Assembly (NCBI GenBank): GCA_016584495.1
Contig: WAID01000007.1
Span: 1,226,001 to 1,290,000 of the forward strand
Length of the DNA stretch: 64,000 nt
Reading direction: 5' to 3'
Origin: Celoporthe dispersa
Lineage: Eukaryota; Ascomycota; Sordariomycetes; Diaporthales; Cryphonectriaceae
In this document: positions 56,194-64,000 of the stretch, piece by piece
Position numbering within the stretch: position 1 is the first letter of the stretch
Layout of the letters: every line of letters begins with the position of its first letter
Position numbers and translations under genes: made by a program
Notes under the pieces: generated by a model
The model's database searches: none
Seen by the model: the letters and a program-made list of their open reading frames with translations, nothing else
Told to the model about the DNA's origin: nothing

Positions 56194-58754
56194 GCTGGGA
56201 TTCGCGCGCCCGTCCCGTGACGATCGTATCGTATCCGTTCGACTGATAATCGTTGGCGTCCACGCCGGAAGGAAAACAAGAAAAAGAAGAGAGAAGTAAA
56301 AAAAAAAAGAAGAAAGCCTGAGCTTAAAGAATATAGCCTGGAGCCGGCCTTTTCACAACTGGAAGTTTCTGTTAGGAGGGAGAATTGGGCTAAATGGCGC
56401 AGCCTGGCCAGCAAGTGCACATGGTTCAATGGTAGACTATGTAGACCTACGAATCAGACGATGTTGGGAGGGAGGGGAGCGCTGGGCCATCAGATCTTTT
56501 GTTTCTCGACCTGATGTGTTTGGGCCCCACACTTGACCGTTGCAATGATCCGCAGGAGGTGATCCAGCAGGCTGGCATCAGGGCTGAGGGAGTTTTAGCT
56601 CTCGCCAAAGAAGAAGGATCGTCGAGGTTGAGATCCACAAGCCACGAAGTCTCCAACCGGGTTGAAGGCAAAAGGGGAGGAGGAGTGGACACAATCTAGG
56701 TATCTACCAAGCTTCGAGATCCTTTTTTTCTTCTTCTTTCTCTCTTTAATGCTCCACCAGTTTAGTTCCCGGCCACATGGCGGAGTCCTTTGCAAGTCGA
56801 ATCGTTTCAATCCTCGCTCTAAGATCCTTTTGCACAGAACCCATGTCACGAACGAATCTTAATTCCCGGCGAAAAGTCATGGTCGCAATTCGCTGCCGTT
56901 CTGGGACTGTGGTACTGCGCTCCGCTCTTGTCGGGGCACTTGAAACGGGGGGGAAAGCAGGTTCGCATCCGCGCTGGTAAAGAATCGGGTGTGCCCCTGA
57001 GAGATTGACCGGAAAGTGGGCAGGCCTGCGAAGGGAGATCAGCAAAAGGCTCAAACGTGATTTACATATGTAGTATAGATTCTTGGGAAATCTTATAGAG
57101 GGAAGCCCTCATCTCCATTTTTCACGGCTCTCGCTAGCGCAAGCACAAGTGCAACCAGTAGTCTGATCTCCTGCTTACACGATACTGTATAATGTTACAC
57201 CGCATCTGAGTGAAGATCATCAGATGTGTTGCAGGCCAAAACGCACGGTCAATCATTGCGGAGAAGTGGGTTGGTCCCGTTGTTACGAACTCCACTATCT
57301 GGAGCATACTGTACTATACCAAGGCATGGCATACCACCCACTGCTTGTCCTTAGGACCGTGCTTTACATAACATGTAGAAGCCCCAGTCCTTGCAGCAGG
57401 CACAGCCAGAGCGACAGACGCGAGATTAGCAAAAGCCTGAGCACGACTCAGGAACTAAGTACACCGCATATTGGGTTCACCAGCTGTGTGTATTAGCCTG
57501 TTTATAGAGCCGGTAGTTGCTCTTTCAGCATAGCTTGAGTAAGAATGCTAGGCTCTGTCACCGAACAAGGCTAGATACGTCATGTCCAGAGTGGATGTTC
57601 ATAAAATGAATAATATGCATTACCCTGCCTCCAGAACCATATCGTCAGACCCTTGTCCGGGGGGTTCTCTGGGGTTGTCTGTCCAGAGGTCTCTGCGCGA
57701 TCAGATTTAGTCTTGCTTCAGTACCTAGGACTGATGCTATATGAACGTCCACACGATCCTGTGTAACTGATGTCCATAATTACTCAAGACTGAGCTGTCG
57801 CTCACCTCTTCAGAGCCCAGCGCCGTATACGATACGATCTCGGCAAAGTGTCTTCGTATATATCCTGCCTGGCTCTCCTGAGCAAGTCCACACTCACCCG
57901 TGCCCACGTAATGCCTGCTGACACGTTCTCTAGCCGAGCCATGAAAAATTGTGGGCTGGATTAATGAGACGGACACATCCACGTTGACGTGAATCATGAA
58001 CCAAGATAAAAGAGAGACTGAGACCCATATTGTCGGTTCGATACTACAGTATAGAGTTCTCAACATTTCCACATGCCCGTCCAGCTCTCGGATAAATAGT
58101 GGTGTGTGAGAGGGCGGGCACCTTGGCCAGCAGCTGAACATGATTGCCCTCCTGGCGATAAGATGTGTTGATGGTAAGTAATTACACCGAAAATTTCTGC
58201 GCGTTAAGTAAAGAGAAAAGGAGGAAAAGAAAAAAGACAGCAAGTAATAATAAGGTTCTGTACGATCTGATAAAGATTTAGCCTCGTCTCGAGCAAGCTT
58301 AGTCAACAACAAGACCTACTGATATGGTAAGCAACTTTTTACATAGATGCATCTACATAGTAAGTATATTGGGGGAAGGTCGGAACCATGATCGACAGCG
58401 ATGACCAACATGTGTTGCAGCACCTTGGGAGCGGGAAAACCTCCCGCCTACCCGCTCACTAATGCAACCAGCGAGCCGGCTCTATGGTCATTACTAAGCT
58501 CCCAGTTACATCGCAGACGACGTGATGAAGTAATTGAGTGCATGTTAGGCTCTGTGAGCTGGTCTCTGCAGCGTCTAGAATGGTGTCAACAATCTTATAT
58601 AAAAAGGACGCCTGAGGAGAGAACTATCGAGACCTCAACCTGAACCTGACAAGGGTGCACCGCCTGTTTGATCAATTACATCACGCCAGAACATCGTTCA
58701 TATTTTTGATACCGTACTGTGTCTCTGTCTCCCTTCCATCCAAGCGTCAACAAC
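56194..58754. other. Intergenic region (2.6 kb), mostly AT-rich
   Basis: Upstream region of both the SAT4-type gene (-) and the Old Yellow Enzyme gene (+). Short minus-strand frames at 56447-57054 and 57737-58312 match nothing I recognise and have poor coding character. No transposon ends were seen. Confidence 0.55.
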
Positions 58755-60230
58755 ATGAGTACTCCTCTCACCAAAGCAACCGCCAGCAAGCCTGCGCAGG
58801 GCGTCCCCTTCTATACACCGGCCCAAGACCCTCCCACCGGAACAGCCACTGCCTTCGACCCAGACCACCCGCACAAGATTCCCACCCTCTTCCACCCTCT
58901 CACCATCCGCGGCGTCACCCTGGCCAACCGCTTCGTGGTGTCGCCCATGTGCCAGTACTCAGCCGACGACGGCCACCTGACTGACTGGCACCTCGTGCAC
59001 CTGGGCACCCTGAGCGCGCGCGGCGCCGCTCTCACCATGGTCGAGGCCACCGCGGTCCTTCCCAACGGGCGCATCTCGCCTGAGGACTCGGGCCTGTGGA
59101 AGGACAGCCAGATTGCACCGCTGCGGCGCATCACGGACTATATCCACTCGCAGGGCCACAAGGCGGGCATCCAGCTGAGCCACGCGGGTCGCAAGGCGAG
59201 CACGCTCGCGCCGTGGCATGGCCAGAGGGGCAAGCCTCACGTCGCAGGTGAGGATGTGGGCGGCTGGCCCGAGAACGTCTGGGGGCCCAGCGCCATTCCC
59301 TTCTCGCATACGTATCCCAAGGTCAAGGAGATGACGGTCGAGCAGATCCGGGAGACGATGGAGGCGTTTGTGGCTGCGGCCAAGAGGGCTGTTGAGGCGG
59401 GGTTTGATGTGATTGAGATTCATGGGGCGCATGGATATCTTCAGACTGCATTCATGTCGCCTCTTAGTAATGTGAGTTGGGACCCAGATGCTGCCTGCTA
59501 GTTTTGAATTTTTTTGTGTTTCCTTCTTTTCTCCCCCTTTCTCTTTCTCTTTTCTACCTTTTTCCTTCCACCCTCTTTACATAATTTACTAATTCAATTG
59601 CAGCAACGAACCGATGAGTACGGAGGCAGCTTTGAGAACCGCATTCGTTTCCTGGTCGATATTATCAAGGCTGTCCGGGCAGTCATTCCAGACACGATGC
59701 CCCTTTTTGTCCGGATCTCAGCCACCGAGTGGATGGAGTGGACGGGAAAGGAGACCTGGGACCTGCCGCAGACCATCCAGCTGGCCCACCTGCTCCCCGA
59801 CCTGGGCGTCGACCTCCTGGACGTCTCGTCCGGCGGCAACGCCTTTGAGCAGAAGATCCAGATTCACCCGTACTACCAGGTCAACCTGGCCGCTGAGATC
59901 CGAGCCAGCCTGAGGAAGGCCGGCAAGGACAAGAAGATGCTCATCGGTGCCCTGGGCATGATCACCGACGCGGAGATGGCCCGGGATATCGTGCAGAACA
60001 CCTGCTCGTACACTGTGGGCGAGGACCCGGAGAAGGGCGACTGCAGGGACTCGCTGGGTTCCTCGTCGGAGGCGCACGAGGATAAGTCCAAGGCGGACGT
60101 GGTCATCATCGCGAGGCAGTTCCTCCGGGAGCCCGAGTTTGTGTTGAGGGCGGCTCGGCACCTCGGAGTTCAGGTCAAGTGGCCCAACCAGTACATGCGC
60201 GCAGAGTGGCCAGACTCTCAGAGGATCTGA
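58755..60230 (+). CDS. Old Yellow Enzyme family NADPH:flavin oxidoreductase (YqjM-like)
   Basis: An FMN-dependent ene-reductase or NADPH dehydrogenase. 447 aa in two exons (58755-59471 and 59604-60230; 132-nt intron with branch ACTAAT). The start at 58755 is favoured over 58719 because the longer form adds only a polar leader. Landmarks: VVSPMCQYSADDG, the class III (YqjM-type) Cys site; GIQLSHAGRKAS; EIHGAHGYLQTAFMSPLSN, with the His pair that binds the substrate carbonyl; QRTDEYGGSFENR; and IARQFLREPEF near the C-terminus in place of the usual GR.... FMN-phosphate loop. The stretch around TCSYTVGEDPEKGDCRDS is longer than in bacterial YqjM. Cytosolic, frame intact. AT-rich DNA lies on both sides. 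Confidence 0.93.
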
Positions 60231-61068
60231 TCAGCTAGGAGGATGGACGAGAGTTGAGTTGGATACTGAGTTTTTAAGTTCTCGTGCTCTAATTTGGACG
60301 GAACCTGCAGCAAGTAAGCAGATATGAATACCTTGAATGAAATTTATGAACCTTGTCATTTCTCTTATTCGTTAATTTTTACTAGAAAGTGTCGCTCTGT
60401 AAATAATAGCCCAAGTATAATCTGCATGGCATCTTTTCCATCTAGAATGAAATCGTGTGAATAATCACTGCCGCTGCGAACTTTTCAATAACATAAGTAA
60501 TCAATACCTCCAACTTTTGAAAATTGGGTACTATCTCGACCATTTGATCACCAGAATAATATCATGATGCCAAAACCACCCGACTCAGGTTTTCCAAACC
60601 ATGTGTGCCCCAGATGCTTTTCAGAGTGAAGTAATTACAACAAACTACAAGTGTTTTTTTTTTTTTTTTTTTTTTTAAGAAAAACACCAAAGCCGCCCAA
60701 GCCATTAAAAAAAAAAAAAGGTCCAGCCCTTGATGAACAATTACGAAGCCCAGACGAATACTTGTGCTCAGATATCTGGACGCTTCACCGATGATCGACC
60801 ACCGATGTTGACGACAATAGCAGACATTGCGTTCCTTCTGACAGCCGTCATGGCGGACGCGGGGGCAACATCGGTCAGCGAGCTGATGCTGCCCGCATCA
60901 TCTGACAGGCTCCAGTAGGTCGAAGATAGCCCGTCGCTGTTCTCGGCGGCAGCACCTGCTGGGCCCTCAGTGTGCACCTCGACACCTCCTTCTTCCGCGA
61001 CGGAGACGGCGGCGACCAGAGACGTACGCTGACTCTGCGGCGGGCTGCTGGGCGTCCATGGTCCATAA
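60231..61068. other. Intergenic region with a possible C-terminal coding extension
   Basis: A T-run of about 22 lies at 60654-60676 and an A-run near 60709-60719. A minus-strand frame down to 60768 (...SSTYWSLSDDAGSISS...) has coding character and could be the true C-terminus of the Ser/Thr-rich membrane protein if the frame changes near 61200. Otherwise no gene is seen. Confidence 0.45.
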
Positions 61069-62139
61069 CTACAGACATAGCGCCGAAAGCTCTTGAACCG
61101 CCGCAGACTGGCGCCTCCCCTCCAGACTATGGTCAGATGGCGAGGCGGACCGTGGTGCATCTTGCCCCGCGACGTGTTCCCCGAGTTCCCGTCTCGCCCG
61201 GTGGAACATGTGCACGGCGGCGTGGAGCTGGAGTTGGTCTCTCGCCTCGACGAAGAGGTCATAGCCTCTATTTTCGCTGGCGGGCTGAGGCTGGGGCACT
61301 ATTATCGGCCTATCCTGCACCTGGTAGGTGACTGGGCCCGAGTAAAAGCTCACGTCGACGGGCAGATTCTGGACCATCTGTGTGTGGGCGTGGTCGACAC
61401 AGGCACCGGAGTAGAAACTGATATCGACGGCTTCATCTTGCTCCTGGCGGCGGGCAGGCTGGGCGCCCGGGATAGGTGTCTTGCGATGCTCCTCGTTCGC
61501 GCCCCAGGGAAACGCTCGAGATGGATGCCTTGTGCGCCAGGGCTCGGAGACGGGGAGCTCAGCCCACATCCTGGGTCGGCTCTGACCCGAAGTCCGGCTG
61601 AAAGGTCTGAAGGGTCTTGCCCAGGCGGTCGGGCCTCGGGACCTATTCTGAAGTTGGGCCGGACGAGAGCGGCGGCGTATGAAGGCCCAAAAGATCACCA
61701 GGAAGATCGCAACTCTGTGAAGATACAATGGTCAGTCAAAGTCTGCGGAGAAAGTGGGCTGGAAATATCCGGGGAGGGCTTACATGACCACAAATCCTGC
61801 AGTTGCGCCTATCCAGATCATCTCCATCCTGCTGAGGTTTGGGACAGGCTGCTGGTCGACTGTCGCGATGGTACCTTAGGGCAACATCGGACCGGAGCTC
61901 GGAGGCGGCGTGGTCCGAGTGGAGGAGTGCGTGGGAGACGAGGAGGAAACAACGGATGACGGTGTGAAGTAGGGGGCCGAGACGGAAGAGGTAGACGAGG
62001 AAGAGGCTGGGGACGTCGAATGGCTCCGGCGGACGGTGGTCCAGGGCTGGGTTGCTGGGGACGGCGGTTTCGTGGGCTCTGTATAATAAACAGAGGTCAG
62101 GTATGGCCACCAGATGATCGATGTGGACGTTGGATCCAT
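61069..62139 (-). CDS. Ser/Thr-rich single-pass membrane protein, with an in-frame stop
   Basis: The start at 62139 opens an extracellular domain very rich in Ser, Thr and Pro (TSPASSSSTSSVSAP), probably heavily O-glycosylated. The same frame then meets TAA (61876-61878) and continues past it as TIATVDQQPVPNLSRMEMIW. A 69-nt intron (61715-61783) splits one membrane helix, GATAGFVV joined to VAIFLVIFWAFIRRRS. The cytosolic tail has two copies of a V/D-x-SFYSG motif (VDISFYSG and VDVSFYSG) and ends at 61069 in this frame. The layout resembles fungal wall-stress-sensor-like proteins, but no WSC or other domain is seen. The stop could be a CAA-to-TAA change, a sequencing error, or be removed by an unrecognised intron. 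Confidence 0.5.
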
Positions 62140-63282
62140 GGTTTGTGTGTGTGTATAGTAATTTTGTCTTCACAAATATATGGTCTCTGGATTCGGAAGA
62201 GTATTATTTACTGTAGTAACGATTCTGTAGAGCGGTAGCAAGAATTCCGAGAACCTGTCGCGAGACGTAAAGAAAGACTTGGACGTGATTTTCTGTGGGA
62301 ATCTGATTTAGGCAGGGCAACACTTATACAAGAATTGACACACCATCTGCCTTGTCTAGTCTTTGGTTTCTTCTCCTCTGCTTTTCTTTCTTGACCTAAT
62401 GTCAAATTCTAGTGCCACGTAGTTGTCTGTGGGTCGGGAGCCAACCATCTCAGACCGGTCATGGTAACTTGAGTCTGCACACATTAGGAAGTGAAATAGG
62501 GTATGGCTCAGCCCGGACTCATATACTAGGACTGTAAGTGCTCAAGCTAGGTCAGATAACTCATCTCCAATGAGCTCGGTGCTTGATCTCATTACTCAAT
62601 ACTCACGAGATCGACGCTGTAGGGTGGCCCGGACGGCTGGCTGTCCCTATAGTTATGTTGATGTACATTTCTGATCTTGTTTTGAAAAGAACAGACTCCA
62701 TTTGCAGCCGTACCCGAAGATTGTTTCCAAAAGATGCAATGAAGAACATGTAGTCATTATAAGGGCAGAACACCTGTGAGTCCAGGCCGGGGCGCATCAT
62801 GGGACGAATATTAGTTAAAGCGCTGAGTGCTGGATGGGGTCTACGTTTTGCACTAGGAATGATGAGAGAATTTATAAGTCTGTAAATATACTGTCACGTT
62901 GAAGATATTGGGATAGCACGGAGGCGCAGCACCACAGCAAAATTACTTGTTCAGTAGCTGCGTCGTTAATTAAGTGTGCCTAGTTGTATAGTAATTATCG
63001 AAGTGCGCTCCAATAATACACACACCCTAGTAGTAGTACTACGTACTATGTACCTAGGTGCCAGTACAAGCCTGCCAGGGCAGCCCCTGCTCAGAGATAG
63101 CCCCACAACCCCTCACTGGCTTTCGTCCTGGTAACCGCGACGCGTCCAAGTTCAATTTTTGGAATTCAGACGACCATCGCCTCGCTCCAGAACAGCAGCA
63201 ACCGCTCTCTCTTCCGATCGTCGTCGCTACACAGCTGTATGAGCAGAGAGGCCTGACTATCCGGTTGGAAACAGCCGCCGCC
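62140..63282. other. Divergent intergenic region
   Basis: About 1.1 kb between the start of the Ser/Thr-rich protein gene (-) and SLD5 (+), so it contains both promoters. AT-rich at 62880-63050. A TAGTAGTACTACGTACTA stretch near 63031-63048 is locally palindromic. No gene is seen. Confidence 0.55.
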
Positions 63283-64000
63283 ATGGATATCGACGACATC
63301 CTTCGCGAGGTCGACCCCAGCTTCGACACGGTACCCTACGAGATCCGCGACTTGCAGGCCCTCACGCGTGCTTGGGTTGCTGAGCGATGCGCTCCGGAGC
63401 TGCTAGAGTGCGCATCCTCCCCTCTCTGCCCTTCGCCGAAATTGTATGGGACTAGCGTAGAGGCTTGGATTGACCCTTGGGAACCTCTGCAGGTGGCCAG
63501 CAGATGGCCTTTTCGAGCGCATCAACCAGCGCATCAAGGCCCAGATCGAGAAGGTCGAGGACATGACCGGCGACATGGACCCAAAGACCAACTTCGCCCT
63601 GATCGTGATCCAGACCGAACTGGAGCGGTATAAATACATTGTGCGCAGCTACGTGCGCGCCAGAATAGCAAAGGTGGGTTCGAAACCCCGGCCTGCATGG
63701 CGGCTCGGGGCCGGCTACCTCGTGGCTTCAGGGAGAAAGGGCGGCGAGAGGCTGCCAGCCAGTCTCTCCGGTGTCACGGCGAGGCTAACTCTCAACGTCA
63801 CAACCACAGATTGACAAGCACACACTGCACTACCTCTCCACGCCTACGATGCGCGCTCGCCTCTCCGAGACGGAACTCGCTTACGCGACCCGCCACCAGG
63901 CCATGCTCCATAACCACTACCTCTCTTCGTTCTTGTCCTCGTTTCCACCGAACCTGCAGAACCTCAATGATACCGCCGGCAACATCAGCATGATTGACAC
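63283..64000 (+). CDS. SLD5: GINS complex subunit SLD5 (partial, runs off the window)
   Basis: SLD5 is part of the GINS tetramer of the replicative CMG helicase. The start at 63283 gives MDIDDILREVDPSFDTVP. Intron 1 (63408-63492) joins ELLE to WPADGLFERINQRIKAQIEKVEDM. Exon 2 ends at 63673 after YKYIVRSYVRARIAK, and intron 2 (63674-63809) joins IDKHTLHYL. The helix ELERYKYIVRSYVRARIAKIDKH is the hallmark of SLD5. The third exon continues to the window end (...LNDTAGNISMID), so the C-terminal beta-rich domain is missing here only because of the cut. Phases are consistent at both junctions. Confidence 0.93.

Noticed and set aside
56447..57054. Two short minus-strand frames (81 and 102 codons)
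   Set aside because: No motifs and no intron joining them was convincing.
57737..58312. 191-codon minus-strand frame
   Set aside because: Composition is atypical of coding sequence in this window and no family feature is visible.
63674..63690. GGTTCGAAACC, B-box-like
   Set aside because: It lies at the start of SLD5 intron 2 and has no tRNA arms around it.
1..64000. CRISPR arrays, bacterial operons, phage or insertion sequences
   Set aside because: Introns and gene families are clearly fungal; no regularly spaced repeats, transposase or integrase frames were seen.

Overview
The window is fungal nuclear DNA from a filamentous ascomycete (Pezizomycotina, most like a Sordariomycete). The genes carry short GT..AG introns of about 50-130 nt with CTAAC/CTGAC-like branch sites. 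The families are typical of these fungi: a Zn(II)2Cys6 regulator, a HET-domain protein, a SAT4/Pth11-type seven-helix protein, a fungal CorA-like protein and a DHA1-type MFS transporter. GC-rich housekeeping stretches alternate with AT-rich, gene-poor stretches. All intron positions and frames below were read by eye; nothing was aligned or searched.

Layout. 0-7.5 kb: a Zn2Cys6 regulator (+), the GPI-lipid remodelling protein PER1 (-) and a 639-residue protein of unknown function (-). 7.5-13 kb: a long non-coding stretch with GA/CT microsatellites and a cluster of inverted repeats. 13-21.2 kb: a putative O-fucosyltransferase-like protein (+), nucleoporin NUP159 (-) and, divergent from it, proteasome beta-2 subunit PUP1 (+). 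21.6-33.2 kb: an accessory block of a HET-domain gene (-), a glycosylated ectodomain membrane protein (+), an F-box-like fragment (-), an OTT_1508-like deaminase (-) and a CorA-like membrane protein (+), separated by AT-rich DNA. 33.9-36.1 kb: a C2H2 zinc-finger regulator (-) with 3.9 kb of empty DNA upstream. 40-46 kb: a secreted GH53 endo-galactanase (-), an F-box-like protein (-) and a membrane-anchored monothiol glutaredoxin (-). 47.4-51.7 kb: an MFS transporter (-) divergent from a benzoate-decarboxylase-type amidohydrolase (+), then a small secreted cysteine-rich protein (-). 51.7-58.7 kb: mostly AT-rich DNA around one SAT4/Pth11-type gene (-). 58.8-64 kb: an Old Yellow Enzyme (+), a Ser/Thr-rich single-pass membrane protein (-) with an in-frame stop, and the start of the GINS subunit SLD5 (+), cut by the window end.

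The most striking feature is the number of single-base frame breaks, several in G/C homopolymers, inside otherwise well-formed genes (PER1, NUP159, the C2H2 gene, the F-box gene, the HET gene, the CorA-like gene and perhaps the O-fucosyltransferase gene). PER1 and NUP159 are normally conserved housekeeping genes, so consensus errors in the assembly are the simplest explanation. The accessory genes could also be really decaying.

For new biology, the best candidates are the 21.6-33.2 kb block (a deaminase fold, a HET domain, a CorA-like protein and an orphan ectodomain protein side by side), the divergent exporter/decarboxylase pair next to a secreted cysteine-rich protein, and the inverted-repeat cluster near 11.65-11.90 kb.
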